DNA of 14,541 nt from Clostridium sp. UBA2485 (lineage in GTDB: Bacteria; Bacillota; Clostridia; Clostridiales; Clostridiaceae): positions 57,638-72,178 of the forward strand of contig NZ_DDOV01000062.1 of assembly GCF_002341865.1 (NCBI RefSeq). Direction: 5' to 3'. The translations under genes and the position numbers were made by a program. Below, in pieces: positions 1 to 6,125 of this stretch. Each line of letters begins with the position of its first letter. The stretch's first letter is position 1. The notes under the pieces were generated by a model. The model made no database searches. It worked only from the letters and a program-made list of their open reading frames with translations, and was not told the origin of the DNA.

Positions 1-9
1 CTTTGTCAT
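1..9 (-). CDS. 5' end of an unidentified minus-strand gene (first three codons only)
   Basis: An ATG on the minus strand at 9-7 followed by ACA AAG (Met-Thr-Lys) runs off the left edge. An AGGAGG ribosome binding site lies five bases upstream, and a promoter with an extended -10 and a palindromic operator lie further upstream. These make a real gene start likely. Three codons do not identify the product. The operator position would suit an autoregulated repressor of TetR or similar type, but this is inference only. Confidence 0.5.
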
Positions 10-14
10 TTAAA

Positions 15-20
15 CCTCCT
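15..20 (-). promoter_or_regulatory. Ribosome binding site of the left-edge gene
   Basis: The minus strand reads AGGAGG here, five bases before the ATG at 9-7. This is a perfect Shine-Dalgarno core at good spacing, and it is the main reason to believe a gene starts at the edge. Confidence 0.6.
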
Positions 21-35
21 AATCTTATGCTTATT

Positions 36-55
36 TCATAAACACTTGTTTATGA
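36..55. promoter_or_regulatory. Perfect 20-bp palindrome, probable repressor operator
   Basis: Nine-base arms TCATAAACA and TGTTTATGA flank a central CT. It lies about ten bases downstream of the minus-strand -10 at 65-70, so it would cover the start of transcription of the left-edge gene. Size and symmetry suit a dimeric helix-turn-helix repressor such as a TetR-family protein. It is about 160 bp from the rnf -35, so control of rnf from this site is less likely. Which protein binds is unknown. Confidence 0.5.
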
Positions 56-64
56 TTTAATTTT

Positions 65-94
65 ATTTTAGCATACCTTTGTTAAAAAAATCAA
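65..94 (-). promoter_or_regulatory. Promoter of the left-edge minus-strand gene
   Basis: On the minus strand a -10 TAAAAT (70-65) is preceded by TGC, giving an extended -10. A weaker -35 TTGATT (94-89) is 18 bases upstream. The expected start near 58 places the palindrome at 36-55 in the initially transcribed region. Confidence 0.45.
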
Positions 95-156
95 CAAGAT
101 TTTTAAATTATTTTTTTATTTTTTCACATATTTTTAAATTTTATTTAATTATTTTA

Positions 157-187
157 AAAATATATAAAAAAACCACTTATATATTTT
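157..187. repeat. AT-only inverted repeat between divergent promoters
   Basis: Perfect 11-base arms (AAAATATATAA and TTATATATTTT) are separated by nine bases. It sits between the divergent left-edge promoter and the rnf promoter. It contains no G or C in the arms, so it could be chance in this composition, a cruciform-prone spacer, or a weak protein site. No function can be assigned. Confidence 0.25.
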
Positions 188-215
188 ACAATTTTCTCTA
201 TATTGCTTATAATTA

Positions 216-244
216 TTGCACCTTACATATTTAAGCGGTATAAT
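216..244 (+). promoter_or_regulatory. Sigma-A promoter of the rnf operon
   Basis: TTGCAC (216-221) and TATAAT (239-244) are separated by exactly 17 bases. Transcription should start near 251, giving a leader of about 38 bases before the rnfC ATG at 289. This also argues against the in-frame ATG at 250, which would coincide with the transcript end and has no ribosome binding site. Confidence 0.7.
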
Positions 245-288
245 AAATTATGAAAATTTGTATTATTTATAACAAAAGGAGGGTCATT

Positions 289-1605
289 ATGGGACTTTTA
301 ACTTTCAAAGGTGGGATTCATCCCCCACACGGAAAGCACTTAACTGAAAATAGTGCAATTGAAAGATTACTTCCAAAGGGAGATTTAGTCTTTCCTATGT
401 CTCAACATATTGGTGGTGAATGTAAACCAATAGTAAATAAAGGAGATAGAGTTCTTGTTGGTCAAAAAATTGGACAGGCTGCAGGATTTGTTTCTTCTCC
501 AATACATTCAAGCGTTTCCGGAACTGTAAAAAATATTGCTCCAATGCTTCATACAAATGGTAGAAAAATTATGTCTGTTATTATTGAAAATGATGGATTG
601 TATGAGGAAATTGAAGCGTCAGCTCATGATTACACAAAGCTAAATAATGAAGAAATAATCTCTATAATCAATGAAGCTGGTGTAGTTGGATTAGGTGGAG
701 CATGCTTCCCTACTCATGTAAAATTATCTCCAGGTAGCGACAAAAAAATTGATAGCATTATAATTAATGCGGCAGAATGTGAGCCTTACTTAACTTGTGA
801 CTACAGATTAATGGTAGAAAACTATAAGGAAATTATTGAAGGGGTTAAGATACTATCTCACATGTTTCCAAATGCAAAATGCTACATAGGTATAGAAGAT
901 AATAAAAAAGATGCTATCTCAATTATGTCATCTGCCGTTGCAGAACTAAAAAATATAGAGGTTAAACCTTTAAAAACTAAATATCCTCAAGGAGCTGAAA
1001 AACAATTAATTTATGCCATCACTAAACGTGAAGTGCCTACAGGAAAGCTACCTGCTGATGTAGGATGTATAGTTCAAAACGTTGCAACTGCATATGAAAT
1101 TAGAAATGTGTTATTTACAGGTAAACCTTTAACTGAAAGAGTAGTTACAGTTACTGGTGAAGCAGTAAAAAATCCTAAGAACCTAAGAGTTAAATTAGGA
1201 ACTGGAATAAGCGAATTAGTTGAAGCTTGTAATGGTTTTAATGAAGAGCCAATTAAGATAATTTCTGGTGGTCCAATGATGGGTACAACCCTTATTACAT
1301 TAGATACACCTGTTATAAAAGGAACTTCTGGGGTATTATCTCTAACTTCAAAACAAGCAGAACTTACAGAAGAGTCTAACTGTATTAGATGTGGAAAATG
1401 TGTAGAAGCGTGTCCAATGTTCTTAATACCATCTAAACTTAATAGTTATGTAACTAGAGGAGATTTCGAAAGTTTTGAGAATAGCAACGGACTATCCTGT
1501 ATTGAGTGTGGCGCTTGTACTTATGTTTGTCCTGCTAAACGTCATTTAACTCAAACTTGTCGTGAAGGAAAAAGAGTAATACTAAATAATAGAAAGAAAA
1601 AATAA
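289..1605 (+). CDS. rnfC: Rnf complex subunit RnfC (NADH/FMN- and 4Fe-4S-binding)
   Basis: First gene of the Rnf ferredoxin:NAD+ oxidoreductase operon. RnfC is the membrane-peripheral subunit that carries FMN, handles NAD(H), and receives electrons through two [4Fe-4S] clusters. The 438-residue protein has the N-terminal FKGGIHPP signature, a glycine-rich flavin/NAD-binding stretch GLGGACFPTHVK near residue 134, and two CxxCxxCxxxCP motifs beginning near residues 365 and 404, followed by a short basic tail. I chose the ATG at 289 because AGGAGGG (277-283) sits five bases upstream. An in-frame ATG at 250 would add 13 residues but lies at the predicted transcription start. Length fits clostridial RnfC; the gamma-proteobacterial forms with long repeat tails are much larger. 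rnfD follows within 20 bases. Confidence 0.95.
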   Translation: MGLLTFKGGIHPPHGKHLTENSAIERLLPKGDLVFPMSQHIGGECKPIVNKGDRVLVGQKIGQAAGFVSSPIHSSVSGTVKNIAPMLHTNGRKIMSVIIENDGLYEEIEASAHDYTKLNNEEIISIINEAGVVGLGGACFPTHVKLSPGSDKKIDSIIINAAECEPYLTCDYRLMVENYKEIIEGVKILSHMFPNAKCYIGIEDNKKDAISIMSSAVAELKNIEVKPLKTKYPQGAEKQLIYAITKREVPTGKLPADVGCIVQNVATAYEIRNVLFTGKPLTERVVTVTGEAVKNPKNLRVKLGTGISELVEACNGFNEEPIKIISGGPMMGTTLITLDTPVIKGTSGVLSLTSKQAELTEESNCIRCGKCVEACPMFLIPSKLNSYVTRGDFESFENSNGLSCIECGACTYVCPAKRHLTQTCREGKRVILNNRKKK

Positions 1606-1607
1606 AC

Positions 1608-1745
1608 AATTGAGGTGAATAATATGTCAGATAAATTAAACACGGTATCATCATCTCCTCATATAAAGTCAAAAGAAATTGAGGTAGGTAGTATGTCAGA
1701 TAAATTATATACGGTATCATCATCTCCTCATATAAAATCAAAAGA
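1608..1745 (+). repeat. 69-bp tandem duplication at the 5' end of rnfD
   Basis: Two adjacent 69-base units (1608-1676 and 1677-1745) differ at seven positions, about 90 percent identity. Each contains a GAGGT ribosome-binding core, an ATG (1624 and 1693) and codons for MSDKL, then N or Y, then TVSSSPHIKSKE. The period is 23 codons, so the reading frame stays open through both copies. Four of the seven differences fall in the short stretch between the RBS core and the ATG. Confidence 0.9.
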
Positions 1746-2634
1746 AACTGTTAGTACTATAATGAGAGATGTTATTATTGCACTATTACCTGCTTTAGCT
1801 GCTGGAATATATTTCTTTGGAGCTAATGCTTTAATAGTCACTGCTACTTGTGTTGTTTCATGTGTAGCATTTGAATATTTATTTCAAAAGATTACTAAAA
1901 GACCAATTAAAATATATGACTTGAGTGCAGCGGTTACTGGAATATTATTAGCATTCAATATGCCACCAACAACCCCTATATGGGTAGCTATTGTTGGAAG
2001 TGCATTCGCAATCATAGTGGTTAAATGCTTCTTTGGGGGTATTGGACAAAATATAGTTAACCCTGCTTTAGCTGCAAGAGCATTTTTATTATCTGCATAT
2101 CCAGTTCATATGACAACATGGACTTTAGATGGCATAGCTACAGTTACTCCACTAGCAATATTCAAAAATGGTGGCGGTGCAATGCCTGAAATTTGGGATG
2201 TGTTTATAGGTAATGTTGGTGGATGTATAGGTGAAACTTCAGCACTAGCATTATTAATAGGATTTGCTTATTTACTATATAGAAGAGTTATTAAGCTTCA
2301 CATACCTGTAAGTTATATAGCAACTACTTTTATACTAACACTAATACTCGGAAAATTTGGAAGAGACGGATTTGTCGTACAACAAGCTTTAGTAGAAATG
2401 TTCTCAGGCGGATTAATTTTAGGTGCTTGTTTCATGGCTACCGACTATACCACTTCTCCAATGACTAAAAAAGGTCATATAGTTTTTGGTATTGGTTGTG
2501 GTATTTTAACTGCAGTAATACGTATATTTGGAGGATATACAGAAGGTGTATCTTATTCAATATTAATCATGAACTTGTTTGTACCTATGATTGATAAATT
2601 TTTAAAGCCACGTGCGTTCGGGGAGGTAAAATAA
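1624..2634 (+). CDS. rnfD: Rnf complex membrane subunit RnfD (covalent FMN)
   Basis: Integral membrane subunit that passes electrons through a covalently bound FMN and is thought to take part in ion translocation. It has many hydrophobic segments after residue 45. The motif DGIATVTPL at residues 169-177 matches the flavinylation region of the NqrB/RnfD family, with Thr175 the probable FMN attachment site; an ApbE-type flavin transferase, not in this window, would be needed. The ATG at 1624 has GAGGTG six bases upstream; a GTG at 1615 lies inside that RBS and is unlikely to be the start. The N-terminus is unusual: the first 19 residues are repeated, and the second Met (1693) also has an RBS-like sequence and gives the form that matches ordinary clostridial RnfD (about 313 residues). 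Either or both starts may be used. Confidence 0.93.
   Translation: MSDKLNTVSSSPHIKSKEIEVGSMSDKLYTVSSSPHIKSKETVSTIMRDVIIALLPALAAGIYFFGANALIVTATCVVSCVAFEYLFQKITKRPIKIYDLSAAVTGILLAFNMPPTTPIWVAIVGSAFAIIVVKCFFGGIGQNIVNPALAARAFLLSAYPVHMTTWTLDGIATVTPLAIFKNGGGAMPEIWDVFIGNVGGCIGETSALALLIGFAYLLYRRVIKLHIPVSYIATTFILTLILGKFGRDGFVVQQALVEMFSGGLILGACFMATDYTTSPMTKKGHIVFGIGCGILTAVIRIFGGYTEGVSYSILIMNLFVPMIDKFLKPRAFGEVK
2620..2626 (+). promoter_or_regulatory. RBS supporting the GTG start of rnfG
   Basis: GGGGAGG inside the last rnfD codons lies eight bases before the GTG at 2635. The GTG directly abuts the rnfD stop codon, which indicates translational coupling of the two genes. Confidence 0.6.
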
Positions 2635-3204
2635 GTGAAAGAGAATTTAAAACTAGGTGGAATACTTCTTGTAATCACAGCTATTGCTGGGATAATTTTA
2701 GGAATTGCCTATTCCGTAACAATGGGGCCGATTATGGCTAAAGAAAAAGAAGCAAAAAATGCTGCAATGAGAGAAATACTTCCAGATGCAGAAGATTTTC
2801 AAGAATTTAAATTTGATAATGCTTCAACACCTGAAATTATAGCTGTACAAAGCGGTGTTAAAGGTGGAGCAAATGCAGGATATTGTATAAATGTTTCTAC
2901 TAGCGGATATGGTGGTCCTATTAATATGATGATAGGAATATCATCTGATGGTACAGTAAAAGGAATAAAAATATTATCACATACTGAAACTCCAGGACTT
3001 GGAGCAAAGGCAGAAGAACCTGAATTTACTGATAAATTTAAGGAAAAGAAAGCAGATAGTGAATTAACTGTTGTTAAAGGCGATGCTTCAGGAGATGATC
3101 AAATTGCTGCTATCTCTGGTGCCACAATTACCTCAAAGGCAGTTGCTGATGGCGTAAACATTGCAACAAAAGCATTTAACGAACAATTGAAAGGAGCACA
3201 GTAA
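2635..3204 (+). CDS. rnfG: Rnf complex subunit RnfG (covalent FMN)
   Basis: Flavoprotein subunit with one N-terminal membrane anchor (about residues 7-28) and an extracytoplasmic FMN-binding domain. Visible family marks are the HTETPGLG segment in mid-protein and the flavinylation motif SGATITS at residues 161-167, with Thr164 the likely attachment residue for FMN. At 189 residues it is a normal clostridial RnfG. It starts with GTG immediately after the rnfD stop codon, with GGGGAGG eight bases upstream, and is followed two bases later by rnfE, so it is clearly part of one operon. Like RnfD it needs an ApbE flavin transferase encoded elsewhere. Confidence 0.94.
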   Translation: MKENLKLGGILLVITAIAGIILGIAYSVTMGPIMAKEKEAKNAAMREILPDAEDFQEFKFDNASTPEIIAVQSGVKGGANAGYCINVSTSGYGGPINMMIGISSDGTVKGIKILSHTETPGLGAKAEEPEFTDKFKEKKADSELTVVKGDASGDDQIAAISGATITSKAVADGVNIATKAFNEQLKGAQ

Positions 3205-3206
3205 TC

Positions 3207-3848
3207 ATGAAGAAACTTATAGAAAGATTGAAAACTGGATTATTTACAGAAAACCCTGTTTTTGTACAAGTTCTAGCTATGTGCCCTACTTTAGCTGTTA
3301 CAAGTAGCGTTAAAAATGCTATAGGTATGGGGCTTGCAGCTACTGCTGTTCTAATTGGTTCAAATGCAGTTATTTCTTTACTTAGAAAACTTATTCCTGA
3401 TAAGATAAGAATCCCAGCTTTTATAGTTATAATAGCTAGTTTCGTTACTTTGATACAATTTTTAGTTCAAGCTTATTTACCAGATCTTTACAAGTCTTTA
3501 GGTATATTTATACCTCTTATAGTTGTTAACTGTATAATCTTAGGTAGAGCTGAAGCTTATGCATCTAAATACTCTGTAGTGAGTTCTATATTTGACGCTA
3601 TAGGTATGGGACTAGGTTTTACATTAGCTCTAACAGTATTATCATGTATAAGAGAATTATTAGGTGCTGGAACAATATATGGAATTCAAATACTTCCAAG
3701 TTCTTATGAACCAATGGGAATTATGCAATTAGCACCTGGTGCTTTCATAACTCTAGGAATTTTACTTTCAATAATGAATCAAGTTAAAATATCTAAAATG
3801 AATAAAGTTAAAATATCTAAAGAAAAAAGCGCTGAAGCTATAAAATAA
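3207..3848 (+). CDS. rnfE: Rnf complex membrane subunit RnfE
   Basis: One of the two related, inverted membrane subunits at the core of Rnf (NqrD/RnfE family). About six hydrophobic helices are visible. Cys26 (in LAMCPTLAVT) and Cys109 (in VVNCIILGRAEA) are the two conserved half-membrane cysteines which, with those of RnfA, hold the intramembrane iron-sulfur centre in this family. The ATG at 3207 follows the rnfG stop by two bases, with AAAGGAG about ten bases upstream inside rnfG. The C-terminal tail is lysine-rich and contains a recent-looking 24-bp in-frame duplication giving MNQVKISK followed by MNKVKISK, so the 213-residue protein is slightly longer than it would be without it. Confidence 0.94.
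   Translation: MKKLIERLKTGLFTENPVFVQVLAMCPTLAVTSSVKNAIGMGLAATAVLIGSNAVISLLRKLIPDKIRIPAFIVIIASFVTLIQFLVQAYLPDLYKSLGIFIPLIVVNCIILGRAEAYASKYSVVSSIFDAIGMGLGFTLALTVLSCIRELLGAGTIYGIQILPSSYEPMGIMQLAPGAFITLGILLSIMNQVKISKMNKVKISKEKSAEAIK
3774..3821 (+). repeat. 24-bp tandem duplication at the 3' end of rnfE
   Basis: Two adjacent 24-base units (3774-3797 and 3798-3821) differ by one base, C versus A. They encode MNQVKISK and MNKVKISK. The frame is kept, and the repeat lies in the cytoplasmic-type charged tail beyond the last membrane helix. Confidence 0.85.
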
Positions 3849-3869
3849 GCAATAGAGAGGTGAATGAAT

Positions 3870-4445
3870 TTGGAACTTTTAGGTATATTTATAAGTGCGT
3901 TACTTGTTAATAACGTATTATTAGCTAAATTCCTAGGAATATGTTCATTCTTAGGAGTATCAAAAAAGACAGAAACTGCTAAAGGTATGGGTTTTGCCGT
4001 TGTCTTTGTAATTGTTTTATCTTCAATTATTACTTACATTGTAAATGTATTTATATTACAAAAATTACACATAGAATATTTATCAACTTTAGCATTTGTG
4101 CTTGTTATCGCATCATTAGTACAATTTGTTGAAATAGTTGTAAAGAAGACTAACCCTGGATTATATAGAGCTCTTGGTATATTCTTACCACTTATAACAA
4201 CAAACTGTGCTGTACTTGGTATCGCAGTTTTAAACATGGAAAAGGGATATAACTTACTTGAAGCTATAGTTAATGGGTTAGGAGCTTCTTTAGGATATAT
4301 GCTTGCTATAGTTCTTTTAGCTGGTCTTAGAGAGCGTATGGAAGAAAATACTGACATGCCTGAAGCATTCAAAGGATTACCGATTGCACTAGTAACTGCT
4401 GGTCTTATGGCAATTGCTTTCTTTGGATTCAATGGTCTTATATAA
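3870..4445 (+). CDS. rnfA: Rnf complex membrane subunit RnfA
   Basis: Partner of RnfE (NqrE/RnfA family), with about six membrane helices and the conserved cysteines in FLGICSFLG (residue 25 from this start) and ITTNCAVLG (residue 113), which form the RnfA side of the intramembrane Fe-S site. The LRERM segment after helix five and the C-terminal GFNGLI ending are typical. Start choice: a GAGAGGTGA ribosome site ends next to an ATG at 3864, too close for normal initiation, whereas the TTG at 3870 (Met-Glu-Leu-Leu) is seven bases from GAGGTG, like the rnfD arrangement. Use of the ATG would add only Met-Asn. The stop overlaps the RBS of rnfB. Confidence 0.93.
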   Translation: MELLGIFISALLVNNVLLAKFLGICSFLGVSKKTETAKGMGFAVVFVIVLSSIITYIVNVFILQKLHIEYLSTLAFVLVIASLVQFVEIVVKKTNPGLYRALGIFLPLITTNCAVLGIAVLNMEKGYNLLEAIVNGLGASLGYMLAIVLLAGLRERMEENTDMPEAFKGLPIALVTAGLMAIAFFGFNGLI

Positions 4446-4457
4446 GGAGGTCTTTTA

Positions 4458-5285
4458 ATGGAATTAAAAGCAATTTTATATCCTGTATTAAGCCTTGGTG
4501 GTCTTGGACTTCTATTTGGTTTACTACTTGGATATGCTAACGATAAATTTAAAGTTGAAGTTGATGAAAGAATCCCTTTAGTAAGAGATTGCTTACCTGG
4601 AGCAAACTGTGGTGGATGTGGTTTCGCTGGTTGCGATGCATATGCAGAAGCTGTAGTATCTGAAGGAGCAGCTCCTAATTTATGTTCACCTGGTGGTTCA
4701 GCTTGTGCTGAAAAAATATCTAATATTTTAGGTGTATCTCTTGAAGAAAGTGAGCCTAAAGTGGCTTATGTAAGATGTAAAGGTACTTGCGATGTTGCCA
4801 AAGAAAAAAGCTTATACTTTGGAATAAAGGATTGTAATGAAGCTATGAATGTACCTGGTAATGGTTCAAAAGCTTGTATAGATGGTTGTTTAGGCCTAGG
4901 AAGCTGTGTTAAAGTATGTCAATTTGATGCCTTAGAAATTATTGATGGTGTTGCTAGAATTATAGAAGATAAATGTGTTGCCTGTGGTGCTTGTGTAAAC
5001 GCTTGCCCTAAAGGCATTATCGGAATTCTTCCAAAGAATTCTAAAGTTCGTGTACAATGTAATTCAAAAGCTAAAGGCAAAGAAGTTATAGACGTATGTT
5101 CTGTAGGTTGTATAACTTGCTCATTATGTGCAAAAAACTGTCCAAAAGAAGCAATTGTTATGGAAAACAACTTACCAGTAATTGATTACAGTAAATGCGT
5201 AAATTGTGGTATTTGTTCAAACAAATGTCCTAAAAATTCAATTGAGAATTTACGTAAACCTAAAGTTGCTGAAGTGGCAAATTAG
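4458..5285 (+). CDS. rnfB: Rnf complex iron-sulfur subunit RnfB (ferredoxin-accepting)
   Basis: Last gene of the rnf operon; RnfB is the likely entry point for electrons from reduced ferredoxin. One N-terminal membrane helix (about residues 5-26) is followed by an Fe-S domain with cysteines at 51, 54, 59 and 76, and four ferredoxin-like motifs at 140/144/150/154, 173/176/179/183, 214-228 (five cysteines) and 247/250/253/257. Cys107, Cys111, Cys126 and Cys201 are further candidate ligands. With 27 cysteines in 275 residues it is the long clostridial form, expected to carry about six [4Fe-4S] clusters; proteobacterial RnfB/RsxB is shorter. AAGGAGG (4444-4450) lies seven bases before the ATG and overlaps the rnfA stop. 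Confidence 0.95.
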   Translation: MELKAILYPVLSLGGLGLLFGLLLGYANDKFKVEVDERIPLVRDCLPGANCGGCGFAGCDAYAEAVVSEGAAPNLCSPGGSACAEKISNILGVSLEESEPKVAYVRCKGTCDVAKEKSLYFGIKDCNEAMNVPGNGSKACIDGCLGLGSCVKVCQFDALEIIDGVARIIEDKCVACGACVNACPKGIIGILPKNSKVRVQCNSKAKGKEVIDVCSVGCITCSLCAKNCPKEAIVMENNLPVIDYSKCVNCGICSNKCPKNSIENLRKPKVAEVAN

Positions 5286-5297
5286 TTATATAATATA

Positions 5298-5335
5298 AAT
5301 AATAAAAGACTTACAATTGTAAGTCTTTTATTATT
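5298..5335 (+). terminator. Perfect 38-bp palindrome after rnfB: terminator or attenuator
   Basis: The stretch is its own reverse complement over 38 bases. The transcript would fold as an AAAAGACTTAC / GTAAGTCTTTT stem with an AATT loop, ending in a U-rich tail TTTTATTATT. It lies 12 bases after the rnfB stop and 32 bases before the next start. It should end most rnf transcripts, and being symmetrical could work in either direction. Some read-through into the RseC-like gene is possible, since I find no convincing promoter between them. Confidence 0.8.
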
Positions 5336-5367
5336 AAAATTAGAATGAATTCTTTTGAGGTGATAGC

Positions 5368-5787
5368 ATGGAACAAAAAGGACGTATAAAAAAAGTAAAC
5401 GGTGACATTGCTGAAGTTGCTTTTGTTAAAAAGTCAGGTTGCGGCGGTAATTGTTCTGGATGTAAATCTGGCTGCCCTTCTGATATGGTACTTATAAGCA
5501 TAGAAAATAGTTTAAATGCTTCTGTTGGTGATGAAGTGTTAGTTTCTATACAAGATAAAACATTTTCTAAAATGACATTTTGGGCATATTTCTTTCCAAC
5601 TGTAATGACCCTATTAGGTCTTATAGGTGGAATAGTATTATTTAAATCCTTTGGAATAAAAAACTATGAATTATATGGTAGTGCTATAGGATTTATTTTC
5701 TTGTTATTATCCTACAGCTTATCAGGCAGATTAAATAAAAAATCTAATAAGGACCCTTTTACCTTTGAAATGATAAAGAAAATTTAA
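5368..5787 (+). CDS. RseC/SoxR-reducing-system family membrane protein
   Basis: A 139-residue protein of the RseC (SoxR reducing system) type. A beta-rich N-terminal part contains a cysteine cluster at residues 25, 29, 32 and 36 (CGGNCSGCKSGC). Two hydrophobic helices follow, about residues 70-91 and 99-117, with a short charged tail. In enterobacteria RseC works with the Rsx (Rnf-like) complex to reduce SoxR. Here the gene directly follows rnfB, so a role as an accessory or redox partner of Rnf is a reasonable inference, not shown by the sequence. The ATG at 5368 has GAGGTGA (5357-5363) upstream. It is separated from rnfB by a palindrome and ends in its own terminator. Confidence 0.82.
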   Translation: MEQKGRIKKVNGDIAEVAFVKKSGCGGNCSGCKSGCPSDMVLISIENSLNASVGDEVLVSIQDKTFSKMTFWAYFFPTVMTLLGLIGGIVLFKSFGIKNYELYGSAIGFIFLLLSYSLSGRLNKKSNKDPFTFEMIKKI

Positions 5788-5840
5788 TATAATAAAAAAT
5801 AGAAGTCATATATGTGGCTTCTATTTTTTATTATATTAAA
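5783..5840 (+). terminator. Rho-independent terminator after the RseC-like gene
   Basis: A very long hairpin whose arms overlap the stop codon. At least 20 perfect pairs (5786-5805 with 5818-5837) extend outwards by three A-T pairs and inwards by two more including a G-U pair. The loop is about eight bases and the 3' arm is U-rich. The right arm reads CTTCTATTTTTTATTATATT. It could act on both strands. Confidence 0.8.
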
Positions 5841-6113
5841 ATTCTATAGACTAGAATCTTAGTTTCTCCCCTATCCCCTATAAAGATATTATATTATTCT
5901 TTTACTTGGATAAAACGCATATAAACTTTACCTTTTGTACTATTACAATCTATTAAAATAATTTTATAGATAACTAAATTAATTCTTAGTTGATTGCTGC
6001 TAAATTAATTTATATTTGCTGAAAAATAGTTAAATTATATGAAGCAATAAAATCTATTTTGTATTATAATAAAATTGCATATATATTAAATTTATATATA
6101 AACTTTACTTATT
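5841..6113. other. Gene-free AT-rich spacer before murI
   Basis: No reading frame with a ribosome site is visible on either strand. Small items: a short inverted repeat at 5841-5857 (ATTCTA/TAGAAT), a tandem CCCCTAT heptamer at 5868-5881 that stands out in this AT-rich sequence, a twice-occurring CTAAATTAATT, and a -10-like TATAAT at 6065. No known riboswitch or small RNA is recognised. Confidence 0.5.
6065..6070 (+). promoter_or_regulatory. Possible -10 element for murI
   Basis: TATAAT occurs 56 bases before the murI ATG. No good -35 is found 16-19 bases upstream, so the promoter assignment is tentative. Confidence 0.3.
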
Positions 6114-6125
6114 GGAGGAATAAGA

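Noticed and set aside
250..288. N-terminal extension of rnfC starting at ATG 250
   Set aside because: It coincides with the predicted transcription start from the TTGCAC-17-TATAAT promoter and has no ribosome site, while ATG 289 has AGGAGGG five bases upstream.
1535..1741. Minus-strand open frame opposite the end of rnfC and start of rnfD
   Set aside because: It lies opposite conserved coding sequence, has no RBS, and its repetitive protein only reflects the rnfD tandem duplication read backwards.
4034..4432. Minus-strand open frame inside rnfA
   Set aside because: Antisense shadow of a strongly conserved membrane protein gene; no RBS or family match.
4919..5170. Minus-strand open frame inside rnfB
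   Set aside because: Antisense shadow of the cysteine-rich ferredoxin motifs.
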